Below, piece after piece: positions 1 to 10,690 of a stretch of 64,000 nt of DNA. The DNA lies in NCBI GenBank assembly GCA_033026295.1, contig CM065175.1:21152837-21216836 (forward strand), in the 5' to 3' direction. The notes beneath the pieces were generated by a model. It was not told the DNA's origin and ran no database searches. It saw only the letters and a program-made list of their open reading frames with translations. This DNA comes from Channa striata (Eukaryota; Chordata; Actinopteri; Anabantiformes; Channidae). A program made the position numbers and the translations under genes. The first letter of the stretch is position 1. Every line of letters begins with the position of its first letter.

Positions 1-439
1 TTAGGAGTTTTTCATCCAATGGGATAAAGATTTGGTCCTCAATGTGGCCTTACTTTTCAACATGTCCCTGAATGATACTTATTTAACCCCTAGCTAATTC
101 AGGAACACAGCTAAAGTGCTGAAGCTGCAGCCCAGCAAGGCAAATGATAATTCCTCTTGGGCAATGCATAAAGAATATCAAAAATGATAACGTAATTAGC
201 TGCAATAAATACACAGTATTTGTTGTAAAAAGACTGAGGAGGATACATTTTCTTGCTTGCCTTTTCTTTTTCTTTTGTTTTTTAGTACAGAGTACGGAAG
301 TCGCAAAAAATGAAACGAAAACTTGTAGAAAAGTTTGGAAACACTGGGAGAGTGAAATGGCTGATACAAAATCAAACAGATAACTCCTTGTGGGTTTGGG
401 TGATTGTTAGTAGTGGTGATCACCGAGGCATTAACAGCA
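1..439. other. unique AT-rich DNA, no feature seen
   Basis: No gene, repeat or motif cluster is supported. A pyrimidine tract ending in TTTTTTAG near 285 resembles a splice acceptor, but the frame that follows closes within about 100 nt with no convincing donor. Confidence 0.5.
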
Positions 440-760
440 CAGCAGTGACACTGTGTACTGTAATGCAGCCACTCTGCTCTAAATTATGACACTTAGCAAT
501 GGATCGAATAACCCTTATTATGGCATTCATTTTGCTAACATGAGGCAAATTATAGGCTGTCATGACGCAGATACCACAGCTGTTTAGACAAGCCGCGACA
601 CAGAGGAACTGCTGTTGCGTGATTTGGTCTGATGTGATTGATGCAACAATTTCTCTAATTTGAAGAATCTCTGATTTGAACGATATAATTATTTTATAAA
701 TATATAATTATTTCTGAAAAGCCTAATTTTGGAATGAATTGTCTTCAAACTTGACATTTT
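440..760. promoter_or_regulatory. candidate conserved non-coding element (CNE-like block)
   Basis: High-complexity sequence without microsatellites that contrasts with its flanks. It holds TGATTGAT at 635-642 (PBX/HOX-type site), several AT-rich homeodomain-like cores (ATAATTATT, CTAATTT) and a TTATTATGGC motif near 515-525. All frames are interrupted, so it is not coding. The enhancer reading rests only on motif density and texture, and conservation was not tested. Confidence 0.35.
683..713. repeat. 12-bp direct repeat ATATAATTATTT, 19-bp spacing
   Basis: ATATAATTATTT occurs at 683-694 and again, identically, at 702-713. The 19-bp period is about two helical turns. It contains the homeodomain-type core ATAATTA. 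AT-rich chance duplication is possible. Confidence 0.7.
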
Positions 761-1330
761 TCCTTTTTTTTTTAGAATCATGAAATAATTTGGAATGCAA
801 GCATACACTCTCTCCTCTGGACACACAAACAGTAATCCATGAACAAAATTATTATTTTTTTTAATAATAGTTTAGTGAGTTGCATTTGTTTGCTACGGCT
901 CTGTTGTTGCTCACAGAGACTGGCATAAATGGCAGCACCCAGCCTCTCTAACATATGATGCACACACTACTTCTTCTACACACATATGCACACACTGTTT
1001 GGCCTGTTCCTGGCAAAACCTTCCACCGCTGCCCACCAGTGCATCCACACCTTTAGTAAATTCTGGACATAGCAGTATCAGATACACAAAAAACAGATAC
1101 AAAAATGTTAATACTACAAAGATATGCCAAAAACATTAGGTGTTGCTAGATGTGCTGTGTAAAAAAAAAAAAAAAGACACTGATGAGATCAAGAACACCA
1201 AAAGTTCCAAACGATAATAGAAAACAGAATAAATTTACCGGGTGAAGGAAACCTACTTTAAAACAATTAGCCACATTAATAACCTCTAGGAAATAAAACA
1301 TTCTCAAAGTCAACAATCAAAAACAAGTGA
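761..1330. other. AT-rich spacer with A15 run, no gene
   Basis: The stretch holds a T-rich run near 766-775, A15 at 1161-1175 and CA-rich patches near 960-1000. No coding or structured RNA signal was seen. Confidence 0.5.
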
Positions 1331-1390
1331 ATACAGTGGGTTTAACATAAGATCTAAACTATGGGTTCAGTAATTCTTGAGTAAGCAGGA

Positions 1391-1890
1391 CGACCAGATT
1401 TTCTGACAAGAAAAACAAAAACTGTTCTGCTACGCTTACAGTACTGTATTTCTGGAAAGCAACGCAACACTTCCAAAGGCAAAGTGCTAGAATGTTCTGC
1501 AATGGCTGAGTCAGTCACCTGGCCTGAATCCAGCTGAACAAGCATTTACCTTGCTGAACCCAAAACAGAAGGCAACACCCAAAGAACAAACAGGAACCAA
1601 AGGCAGCTGCAGTAAAAGTCGAGCAGAGCATCACTGAGGTAGAAACCCAACATCCGGTGATGTTTATGGGTTCAAGATTTCAGGCAATCATTGGGATTAG
1701 TAACCAAATATTAAAACTGACTACGATTAGGATTATGTTAGTGGCTTGAGTTTTCCCTAAAAATGGGGTCTATGATTATTAAAATATTTTAATTCCTAGT
1801 TGACTCCGCAATTTAACCATATCTTCATTGGTCAAATTTAAAATCAATGTGGAGCAAAACAGAACAATAATTATGAAACTGTTTGCATAG
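1391..1890 (+). mobile_element. degenerate Tc1/mariner (DD34E) transposon remnant, transposase 3' end
   Basis: In the frame that reads TCACCT at 1515, the decoded peptide is NVLQWLSQSPGLNPAEQAF, which matches the C-terminal catalytic motif of Tc1-like transposases (WPSQSPDLNPIE), including the conserved glutamate. The consensus D of SPD is G here. The frame carries a TAG just upstream (1488-1490, where the family has a tryptophan codon) and ends at a TGA at 1635-1637 after an AEHH-type end. The following ~250 bp resemble, from memory, the 3' non-coding part of a common teleost Tc1 family. The first two catalytic aspartates and the 5' end are absent. It is a dead fragment. The outer limits are approximate. 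Confidence 0.75.
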
Positions 1891-2335
1891 TGACTGTAGA
1901 AGAAAGCTGCACACTTTTTTGCATCATGAATGAACAGCATGGAAAGGCCTTTTAAATCCAAATGTGTGTGCAAATCAACTGATTTATGCTAAAAAAAAGA
2001 AGTTCTCATGTTTTACCATGTTTTTATATTTTTGGTCGCACAGTATTTTCTCAGGCAGTCTGAATGAGACAGGTTCTGCACTATTTGAAAATGGCATGTG
2101 GCAGATGCAACACAACACCTCCATGGTGTAAACGCACCAATGTACAAAAGTCCACAATCTGTCATTTATCGTATGTTAAAAGTGTGTGTGCTGCAACGTG
2201 TTTAAAAACACGTGTGTGCACACTTGAATAAAACTATGTTCAAATGATGCAGGCACGGGCACAAACACAGGTGTGTGTGTGTATAAGCCCTGGGGAGAAA
2301 CCCCGTCTTAAGTTGTGTGTGACAGCCAGCCGTCC
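1891..2335. other. GT/CA-rich spacer with imperfect hairpin
   Basis: No gene. ACGTGTTT (2196-2203) and AAACACGT (2206-2213) form 8-bp perfect arms around AA, and flanking AAGTGTG / CACACTT stretches allow partial extension to about 2180-2226. Short (GT)n runs lie near 2270-2282. Confidence 0.5.
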
Positions 2336-2700
2336 TGCCCGATCAAGACCTGTCAGCCATGAAACCCAACCCCAGCTTCATCCCTTCGGTGCCATTCCAT
2401 CGATGTTGCACCCTTAAATGAGCAGTACCAGCAGAAAACTAATTGGCATGCTTGCCCCCCTAAAATATGCTTGTCCTCCCCTACGTCCATCCGGGTCGCT
2501 TCAGCAGTGTCAGCTCCTATTAAAGAATGCCAAGGGCCGAAGCCCAATCTAACTACAGTATCTCTATCACTGATTGTCTTTCTCTGTCTGTCTTCTTTTG
2601 AGCCATCTATCTCTCTTTCTGAATCAAAATAAAGAAGTAAAAGTAAAAGACCCAAATGATGAGTCATACACAGTACATCCAAATAAATAAAACCCTAAAT
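2336..2700. promoter_or_regulatory. CNE-like block
   Basis: This is complex, repeat-poor sequence up to about 2570, including CCATCGATGTTGCACCC near 2397 and CTAATTGGCATGC near 2439, followed by a TCT-rich tail. A 109-codon minus-strand frame crosses it but has no domain and no splice context, so regulatory DNA is the better reading. Confidence 0.3.
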
Positions 2701-2759
2701 AACTGAAAAATCTATATTTACTGTAGGTGCATTTTCCTCCTCTGTCTTGGTGAGAGGAG

Positions 2760-3190
2760 AAAACACAGCTCATGTCATGTCACAAGGCCGTCTGAGCATC
2801 TCATGTGGCCGAGCCGGCTGGCAAGCGGGCAGACAGAGAGATAGATCCAAGGGGCCAGCAGGAGCTGATTTTTGGTGCTGCATCGGTGTTGTAGCGAATA
2901 TGTAGTGGCATGTTTGTGTCGTGTGCTTGTGTGCATGTGTGTGTTTCTACACTGAGGAGCCATGACAGGGACAGTGGTTCAGCTGTCATTCCGGGCGCCA
3001 CGACGTGATTGGCTGGGGCTGACAGGTCAGGGGGGTTTGTGTCCAACAGAGCAGAGAGTGGGCACTCCTGTGTGTCCGTGTGCGCTGTAGCACAGGGGGA
3101 GACACCAGGGTATCACCTCTGAAACGTCACAATCACTGAGCTGTGTTGCTCTACCTCTCTACACGCCTTGACCTTACCCAACCCACTGGT
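2760..3190. promoter_or_regulatory. CNE-like block with three TGACAG sites
   Basis: TGACAG (MEIS/TGIF-type core) occurs at 2963-2968 and 3020-3025 on the plus strand and at 2983-2988 on the minus strand, within 63 bp, next to an ATTGG (inverted CCAAT) at 3008-3012. The block is GC-richer than its flanks and ends in GT-rich DNA. Overlapping short minus-strand frames share no recognisable protein. Confidence 0.35.
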
Positions 3191-3589
3191 ATTTGGGTGC
3201 CATGGTCCTTTATTGACACACAGGGGAGAGTAGACTAATATAAAAGGAGCTGCTGCACGGTAAAATTAAGTCTATTTACCCATAACACCCAGGAGTAAAA
3301 GACTGTATATGACCATCTATGGCAACATAAAAAGCCTTCAGGCAATATGAACTGTATGACCCTCTAAATATACTTTTCACGACACTGGCACTGAGTGATG
3401 TCCTACAGGACCCATTGGATGGTCATCCAGCACACAACAGTGAAGCCCACACAGTTGACTGTTATATTAGCAAGGTCAGCTACTAAACCTCTGACCCTTC
3501 CCTGAATACATTACACACCTAACTACTACTCCCACGCACGTGTCCCCCAACACCAAGATACTATTCTGCCCTTGAGCCACTCTCTGTCT
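3191..3589. other. unique DNA, TATA-like motif only
   Basis: TATAAAAG at 3239-3246 precedes GGAGCTGCTGCACGG, a TATA-box-like arrangement, but no downstream open frame or splice donor supports a promoter. Nothing else was seen. Confidence 0.4.
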
Positions 3590-3820
3590 AAGCTTTCCTG
3601 GTGCAAGTCCAAGTGGCCACAACTGCCTCCCACAATGCAGGAGGTGACATTGAGAGGCCCCCGAATCTCAGCGGATTTGGGGTATCCATCCGGCTGCCCA
3701 CGCACAAATAAATAATGCAATGGCCGGCTAATGCAGTGGGCCCTGACGCAGTGGCTGACGTTGCCTGCAGCTACCTTTGGGCTGGAAAATAATTACCATG
3801 CAAAAGAGGGGAGAAAAAGG
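3590..3820. promoter_or_regulatory. CNE-like block
   Basis: This is a compact complex block containing GCGGATTTGGGG, GGCCGGCTAATGCAG and AATAATTACCATGC. Neither strand carries a plausible coding frame. It grades into TC-rich DNA downstream. Confidence 0.3.
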
Positions 3821-4119
3821 CCCCCATACATAGTGTAATGGGCTAAAATGGGGTGATACACTGCAGCTGCCCTCCACACTTCGATGCCTCACTCTTTCCT
3901 GCTCCCTCCTTTTTTCCATCTCTGACACTCTAACTCTCTCGCTTTTCTTTTCTACACACAGTAGCCACTGCTTAGCCATCCAGTGTTGTCCATTCCTCTG
4001 AGGAGCTCAGTCAGATGAGAGTCTGTTAGTGGCACCAGCCTGATATTCATGGATGCAGGATTTCTACTGACACACTGTCACGCTTGTTATTGTAGATACT
4101 CTTTACTAGAGTTGAATAA
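3821..4119. other. TC-rich spacer
   Basis: Pyrimidine-rich sequence (3890-3960) that opens a low-complexity minus-strand frame. No gene, repeat family or motif cluster was seen. Confidence 0.5.
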
Positions 4120-4690
4120 AAAAAAATTGATTTGATCTGAACCGTCTGTGGGGCATGTTATGGTAAATTGCTGTGAGGATTCATTAGCTCACGGGCTTCA
4201 TATTAGTCGGCATGCTCTATTTGTACAAGGCATCTGAATATTTATTTTCAATAATTTTGTGGAATACAAAAAGAAAACTATGTTCATTTAGAAATTACCA
4301 TAGACTTTTAGAAATAAAAACTAAAATACAAGTATTACTCTGGTTTTCCAACACTGTGTCATATTCCAATTAGGCTTTGGCATTGACATTGGCCTCAGTT
4401 TACAGTGGAGCAAACAGACCGGCCGGTATGTTGACTAATCCAGTGCAGGCAGAGACGTGCTGATCATGAATAGATGGCTGATCGATGTATGGCTGTTTAC
4501 ACAGGCCTAACAGTGTTTACTGAGACACATTTAAACACAGCCCTCCTGCTCTCATCTGTCACCCCTAGTGTAGGGCGATGGATAGGAACAAGGGTGTCAT
4601 CTACTTTGCTCTCCGAGACGGACGTTAACCGTACAGTGATGATTATGCGCTCTCAGAATTAATGTGACAGAGTGTACTCAAGAGTTCCGG
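4120..4690. promoter_or_regulatory. CNE-like block (two sub-blocks)
   Basis: The first part (4130-4270) has ATTAGCTCACGGGCTTCATATTAG-type complex sequence. The second (4370-4680) carries TTGACTAATCC, a GCTGATCGATG site, GTTAACCGTAC and TGATGATTATGCG. An AT-rich link separates them. Motif content suggests homeodomain input. Both strands are multiply stopped. Confidence 0.3.
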
Positions 4691-4770
4691 GATTTTTTTT
4701 ATTATACCACATCTCCAGTCATGATGAGCCATTTGCGATTTAATTGTAAGGATTAATTTGGTTCTTTTAT

Positions 4771-5205
4771 GCAGAGGTGGTAAAGTGTCAGTATTTGTAC
4801 TACTCCACTACAAGCAGAAGTGAACTCCAAGTTGAAGAGAACAAGTCACGTTGAAGTACGTAATTACAAATTTTTTTATATGTACGTATTGAATTTGGTG
4901 CAGTTAATGACTACAATATAATAAAACAACAAAAAACCAAGTCCATTTTAAATGTGAAAATTCTGGCAAACAAAATGAATGACTAATATATTTTGCACAG
5001 CTGCTAAAGGTGGATTTGATTTTAACCACTTTATGTTCTGACATGTCGTCAATCTACAATAATATATCATACCTTTTATCATAACAATCTACATCTTTTC
5101 ACTTTACTTTAATAAAAGGTATAGCATTTTCTTCTGAACTGTAGTGGACTAAAAGTAACCACATTTTAATGCTGTGGTAAAGCACCTCAATATTTTTCTT
5201 ACCGT
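4771..5205. mobile_element. degenerate teleost dispersed repeat ('GTAGTGGAGTAAAAGT' family)
   Basis: The left end GCAGAGGTGGTAAAGTGTC and the right end CTGTAGTGGACTAAAAGTAA followed by GTAAAGCACCTCAATATTT match, from memory, the two ends of a short non-autonomous element common in fish genomes, in which 'gaggtggaaagagtact' and 'gtagtggagtaaaagta...aagtacctcaa' are hallmarks. The interior is AT-rich and decayed. The classification (probably a DNA-transposon-derived MITE) is inferred. Confidence 0.5.
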
Positions 5206-5680
5206 AAATTTAATATCTGTATTTCTGTAAATCCCAACAGGTGCAGGCTGCAGTAACAAGCTTTATTTTCAAGAAGGAACATTCCTTCAATTCTTTTGGT
5301 GAGTGGGGGCAAGGTTTCTCTTCTGTAATGTGAAAAAATTGTGGGAGTAGAAATCAAGTGCAATTTTTCTGATACTACATGTACAATAAATGGGAAACTA
5401 TTTGGGAGAACGTGGCAATTGTCAGAATTTGGTCTTACAATAAAGCAGTCCTGGAGGTGGAATTTGAGAGAAAATGTGTTTTGCTGAAACAGAGAAGCAA
5501 TCATACGCTTAAAGGACTTGAACTATTAATAAAAAATAGTAACAGGATTTATGGGGCTCCTTTAACAGCAACTAAAATGATGTAAAATTTTAGTCTTTTG
5601 CACCTAAATGTTCATTTGGAGCTCGAGCCGTCCTCTTTCCTATTCAAAGTAGTCCTCATGTCCTTCACACTCTTGGTCCA
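5206..5680. other. unique DNA, no feature
   Basis: AT-rich sequence. A 101-codon minus frame and a 68-codon plus frame overlap here and neither resembles a known protein. Nothing else was noted. Confidence 0.45.
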
Positions 5681-6125
5681 CAGGCTAAACACCATGAAAA
5701 TCTGAGCCTGGCAATGCTCTACAGCACCTATTCCACAAATCCTGGACCCACCCCCCCATCATCTCAACTCCACTTTCTGAAGACTGCAGTAGGAATGGGG
5801 GGAGTGCACCATGGAGACCGGCGGGCATCCCGGGATCAGGGCATGCCGCCTGCCACCAGGTCCTCTTCACTCTAGGGGCCTGTCAGTCAAAGCGGAAAAC
5901 TTCCCTTTGAAGGGCTGTCAACTCTCTGGAGTGTCCCTTTGCCCCAACCTCAGCCCCCACCCACCTACTCCCCACTCCTTCTGGGCTCTACACCTCCATC
6001 CTGCTTCTCCTCCCATGTGCTTTCCTCTTTTCCCTCTGTTGCCTCCTCCCTTCCCCTGATGACCCCCTCTTTAAATCCGCTGTCCACTGTCCCCAAAACT
6101 TATCCCCATATCCCCCCTTATCTCC
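5681..6125. promoter_or_regulatory. CNE-like block followed by C/T-rich tract
   Basis: 5800-5935 is complex and GC-richer (GGCGGGCATCCCGGG, TGTCAGTCAAAGCGG, CAAAGCGG). From 5940 the plus strand becomes a long CT/CCC-rich tract with proline/serine-rich artefact frames. The pyrimidine tract ends without a convincing AG-plus-exon, so it is not called an acceptor. Confidence 0.3.
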
Positions 6126-6400
6126 GTCTCAAGCTATGCAATCCAAAAAAATTGAACTTAAAAAAGAGTGGCACAGAAAGAGCTTAGTTTCACTTTTGCA
6201 AACCAAATAAGGTTTAAAATGGTAAGGTGTCATGAGAGAGTAACTCTTAAGCCCTGAGACAGACACGCAGGGTGATTCCCTACGGCTCGCTTGGTTCAAT
6301 CGTGAGTGACACTGACGGCTCTGGCGTGTTTTCCTGTTCCCAAAAAAAAAAAAAAAAGTGAAGAAAACTGAGGCTGCTTTCACAATTATGGCACATCCCA
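6126..6400. other. spacer with A16 run
   Basis: A16 at 6342-6357 lies in an otherwise unremarkable sequence. No gene is supported. Confidence 0.5.
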
Positions 6401-6580
6401 CTTGATAATCGCTGATTAAGACATAATTTTCAAGCAGATCGCATGCCAGCGATAGAAACAGTGTCAGCTGTTAGTGTTATCAATTAGGACATTGTTGGTT
6501 TTGTAAATGTGTATCGCAAAAATGATAAATTTGGCTTATCAGCAGCACTGCTCACAGGAGATGCATGATGCCAAGGTGTG
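6401..6580. promoter_or_regulatory. CNE-like block
   Basis: Dense complex sequence with GCTGATTAAGACATAATTTT, GATCGCATGCCAGCGATAG, GTTATCAATTAGGAC and AATGATAAATTTGG. This gives several homeodomain and GATA-like (TTATCA/TGATAA) cores in 180 bp. It is closed in all six frames. Confidence 0.35.
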
Positions 6581-7129
6581 GGGAGGATGTGCTAAGTGCT
6601 GATGTTTAGGAAAATGCTTTGAAGGCACATGTATCAGAGTGCCGCTCTCTATACCAGAGAATTAGACTTGCTGATGGCTTGTTTAGGAAGTGATGAAATG
6701 TGTATTAGATTTGTTGTGACTCAAACAGCTGTGTTCACACCTCACACTGGCTTGTTAGTGTTGCCAGTGGATTTCAGATAGCTGCTCATTGACTTCCTAG
6801 TTACCCATGCTAAATGCCATAATGCCTGTGAAGGCACGCATAAACATGTTTTCTGGGCACACGTGTGCTCGTAACTATTCGAGCATCTAGAAGATGTGTG
6901 AACATGCGATGAGGGTCCATCTGAGGAAGTGTATTCAAGAATGTAGTGCGTCACACCTTTAAAAGGCTTAATTGAAAAAGGGAGCAAGACACAGTAGCTC
7001 AACCCTGTGGCTGCTGAATATGAAGTCTGAGGCTTAAAGAAATGTCAGAAGGGACAAAGATAAAGGTGGAAGACTCACCAGTTTTCCCTGAAAGCTCTGA
7101 GCCCTGTTCACTGACACACAGTACAACTG
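6581..7129. other. unique DNA, no feature
   Basis: No repeat or gene. A minus-strand frame of 86 codons (6742-7002) is unsupported by splice signals. Confidence 0.45.
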
Positions 7130-7290
7130 AGGTGCTGTTTTCTATTACCTCAACAAGTCAAGACTGACCAATTCACTAACACTAGCTGCTAATTAGCTGC
7201 ATTTTAATTAACACCTCCAGCATATCCACTGGCATTGCGACTTTCCTAGAAATCCTACAGCACATCAAATCTGCTCAGGAGTGTTTGATT
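7130..7290. promoter_or_regulatory. CNE-like block with paired homeodomain sites
   Basis: GCTAATTAGC at 7188-7197 is a perfect 10-bp palindrome around TAATTA, and TTAATTAA at 7204-7211 is a second palindromic homeodomain core 16 bp on. A CCAAT lies at 7169-7173. Q50 homeodomains bind such paired TAAT sites; function here is inferred. Confidence 0.4.
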
Positions 7291-7550
7291 CACTTTTACC
7301 TATGGTGCAACTTTATATTCTAATATCGGCTCCAAGTGAGATCACCAGCATCTATAATGTATTTGAGGGTCTAAGATGGGACATCTAGGCCATCACAAAA
7401 ATGATAAGCATCCATCAACCAAGTGGCTCTATGGGGTTGTGAGTCTCATGAAACAGATGACGAGATGCTGTACATTTGACCCTGGGAGTGCATTTGACTG
7501 CACAGCTTCTCTCTCTCTTGCTTCGTGACGATGCTAAGGTGTTGCCCCCT
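7291..7550. other. unique DNA, no feature
   Basis: Nothing recognisable beyond short TC runs near 7508-7520. Confidence 0.45.
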
Positions 7551-8110
7551 CTTTACTGACACGTGGCTAGCAGGCCGGCTCATGGCCACGGGGCCTGCTC
7601 CTTTGAATAACAGCAGGTTAAGACATAATCATCTTCAGCGAGGGGAAGATTCACTTTGACCTTATCGCCTCCCTTTCCTCATTCACAAGCCCTGGGAGAG
7701 ATGGAAGGAGAAAGAGACAAAGACAGAGAAAGAGAAATAGGAAGAGAGATAGAGATAGAGCAAATTACAGTGTGAACCCAGAGGCCAAAAAAGAGACAAA
7801 GGGAGCGATTGAGGGTGAGGATAGTTAGTTCTTACGTTTGATGCTTAACTCTCGTTGACAGTGCAAAGACTGAGAATCATATAGATGTGCAGCGAAAAAC
7901 CTCTCTGTGGGTTGCTGCGCTACAGCCCCAAGGCTGCACAATCATTCTCACATGTTAATGGGCTGCCATTTGGTTCCTAAATCAACCGAGGGCAGGAGAC
8001 TGAAGTGTGCGAAGCATGAGACAAATATCCAGTTCATTATGGGAAGCCAGTGAAAACATTAAAAATGACATCTGTAAAACCTTTCTATAATAAATGGACA
8101 TTTCATGAGA
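7551..8110. promoter_or_regulatory. two CNE-like segments around a purine tract
   Basis: 7560-7680 contains GGTTAAGACATAATCATC and CACTTTGACCTTATCGCC (nuclear-receptor half site TGACCTT). 7695-7800 is a GA-rich purine tract. 7900-8110 contains ACAATCATTCTCACATG, TTAATGGGCTGCC and CAGTTCATTATGGG. No open frame of note crosses the segments. Confidence 0.3.
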
Positions 8111-9040
8111 CAAGCCGGTGCATGCATCTAGCCACAATTACATAAAAAATATGCACACATACATGTGGTACAAAGGGGTACACAGTAGGGAGTACCACCA
8201 CAATTGATGAGGAAAATTCTTCTTGTATGCCCCGTCCCAGTTTTAGATTCCACATCCTCTCCTTTTCCCACTCTCTCACATGCTATCTCTCTCTATCTCT
8301 CCCTCATTCTTCCTCTTCCTCTCTGGTCCACTAACCCAGTTTAAAAGCAAGCAGCCAGACACCTCCTCCTGCAGTTTGTCTGGGACAGTAGACAGCCCTG
8401 TTAGTAGGACTAGGCTTCTAATGAATATATTCTGACAGTGTGTGTGTGTGTGTGCGTGTGTATTCATGGGTGTGCACTGCCGTACTGTATAGCTCTGAAA
8501 ACTACTTATGGATTGTGACTTCAGTTCACACACATTTCTCTGAAAATACAGCTGTCTCTATATTACTGGATGGCACATTCACCCACTGCCATCTGAAAAA
8601 AAATTCAAACTCGTTTATAGTAAAGGTTTATCTTTAAAACTCAACTTCACTTGTCTCCAGACAAAAAGCACGCAAAACAACCCAAAGTTGCTATAGTTAA
8701 TGGGTCTTTGCATTCACAGGAGACGACAAAGTTGCGGATGACACCAGCATATTTATTTCAGTTGAAAATTGTAAAGCAGTATTAGGATTCTCCTGGTCAA
8801 ATGAGTTGAGTTGTTGAAAGTCCTCACCATTCCAAGAGAGTAGTAGGTGCCTCACTCATGAATATACACCAGGCAAGCACCATTTGGGATTCAAGTGACT
8901 TGACTTGGCATTTTATGTTTTAATTGTCTGCAAGCAGGAGGTCAATCTACCTAAAACACTGCAGCCTGTTGGTGTGTAGTTACTGTAGATGAATTCATGA
9001 TGGCACAGAAACAGATATATGGCTGGAAAAATAACAGTCA
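8111..9040. other. spacer with (GT)n microsatellite
   Basis: An interrupted (GT) run lies at 8438-8462. CT-rich sequence lies near 8270-8310. The rest is unique sequence in which I see no gene or element. Confidence 0.5.
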
Positions 9041-9420
9041 CACATGCACTCTGCTGATGAGGAACCATTTGTTATGTTAATTGATTTTTATCCCTTCATA
9101 ATTTCCTAAGCCTTCCCCCCCTCTCTCTCTCATTCTCCTTCTCTCTCTCTGGCTTCATCAGCCCTCTGTCAATAGACTTGATAGCCACACTTGATCCCTT
9201 ATCAGCTCAGAATTGCCTCAATCAAATCCCAATCAGTCACTCAAACAGTGACTGACCACCCAGTTCTGACCAAGATCCACACGCAGATAAAAATGATAAA
9301 TGAATATAAATCAAAACTGATTTATGCTCATATGCACCTTTGGTATTACTGAAGTCCTATTGGCTGAACGACAGATCAGTGATCATAAACTCCTTATGCC
9401 TATTTCGAAAAACAATTATT
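9041..9420. promoter_or_regulatory. CNE-like block
   Basis: It includes TTATGTTAATTGATTTTTATC near 9070, a CT-rich interruption at 9118-9150, and then a long complex part with CTTGATAGCCACACTTGATC, AATCAAATCCCAATCAGTC and AAATGATAAATGAATATAAA. Several ATCA/TGAT cores repeat within it. The reading frames are all broken. Confidence 0.35.
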
Positions 9421-10020
9421 TCCTGTTTTCAAAGAGTGAAATTGGATGTCAGACCAGGGTTTATAGCAAAAAATCTCAATCACATATCTGACTAAAATCT
9501 CACCCACGCCCAATTGAATTGTTACCATCTGTACAAGTACTAATGGTTAAACTTAAGCCTGTATCAACTTTTTCTTGACATGACATGATTAGGTATCATG
9601 AACAGCATCATCATGTTTTATTCAAATGCCCTTTTTTAATCTTCTTCATTGCAACAGAATCAATTTTGTATAATTCATAAGGGCAATCAATACTTTATTT
9701 CCACACCCAAGGGATTAAAAATGTACACACTCCAACAAACATGTAGACTACTGAATGTCAGGCCTTTACATGCCCTCATCTCGCATGTGCTTTCTTCAAA
9801 GCTAAATTCAAAGACAAATTGTGGTCAATGTTTGACCATCATTTTAGGGAATCCCACTTGAAACTGCGTGAGCACGTAAAATCTGTTTCACCTAGAATCA
9901 TATTACCAGCCAACGTCTGTGCTGTAAATTAAACATATAGCTCCAATCTCTCCCATGTTCCTGCAGACATAAGGGCACCACCCCTCCCTCTCTAGTTCAC
10001 ACTTTCCCCTCCTCTATTCA
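9421..10020. other. unique DNA, no feature
   Basis: Moderately complex AT-rich sequence. A 70-codon frame at 9649-9861 has no recognisable content. Confidence 0.45.
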
Positions 10021-10240
10021 CCCCACCGTCCCTCCCTCAATCTCGACATGTACCAGACATGGTGTCTTCCCCAGCATGCAGCCCCACCCATGTCCAGTTC
10101 AGAGTCCCAGCCAGCATCCACCAGCCCTGTTTTGTCATCATTAAACCTCCCCTGCTCGCCCTGCTTTCCTTAATATATGTCACCTGCATGGTGCTGCCTC
10201 TGCCGGCAGCACAGGGGTTAACTCTATTTTGTCCAGGACC
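10021..10240. promoter_or_regulatory. CNE-like block
   Basis: GC-richer complex sequence with TTGTCATCATTAAACCTCC, CACCTGCATGGTGC (E-box CACCTG) and AGGGGTTAACTC (GTTAAC). Frames open on both strands here are overlapping artefacts of stop-poor composition. Confidence 0.3.
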
Positions 10241-10403
10241 TAGCCAGTGTGTGGATGTGTGAGCGTGTGTATGTGTTTGTGTGAATGTACCACCACGCTT
10301 TGTGTACATGTCCATGTGGGCATGTGTTCTTGTCCGTGCATGCCTGTTTGTTCACTTGTGTTTGTGTCCACGCAGGACCATGGTCTGCTCAGTGTGTGTG
10401 AAC

Positions 10404-10447
<44 letters not shown>

Positions 10448-10470
10448 AAAGGAGAAATTTGCCTGTCCTT
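10241..10470. repeat. GT-rich region with (TG)18 microsatellite
   Basis: A degenerate GT-rich stretch culminates in an uninterrupted (TG)18 at 10407-10442. The Cys/Val-rich and His/Thr-rich frames on the two strands are translations of the repeat and not genes. Confidence 0.9.
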
Positions 10471-10479
10471 GCCTAAGTG

Positions 10480-10690
10480 AATGGCTAGGATTAAGCTGAC
10501 AGCCCACCTTAGTGATGGCGAAATAATTGGTTGTTCAGCTCTGTCCTTGTCAGAGCGCTGACAGTTCTGCAGATGTCCTGTGCGGTTCTCCAAAGGTTAG
10601 GCTCAGCTGGGGCCGCCATTCATTAATCATTCCGCTCTGACAGTGCACCGAGCAGCCTGCAGCTGCCACCCCGTCCCCCTCAATTTCTGT
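10480..10690. promoter_or_regulatory. CNE-like block
   Basis: One of the densest blocks. It has AAATAATTGG, GCTCTG/CAGAGC arms separated by 7 nt at about 10538-10556, TGACAG at 10559-10564, CATTCATTAATCATTCC at 10617-10633 and CTGACAG again at 10637-10643. It abuts a C-rich tract. It resembles developmental enhancer DNA, and conservation was not tested. Confidence 0.4.

Noticed and set aside
1875..1900. TTTGCATAGTGAC similar to miR-153 (TTGCATAGTCACAAA)
   Set aside because: Mismatch in the region after the seed, no hairpin partner, and it lies within or beside the Tc1 remnant.
10240..10593. 117-codon His/Thr-rich minus frame and Cys/Val-rich plus frames
   Set aside because: They are readings of the (TG)18 microsatellite and flanking GT-rich DNA.
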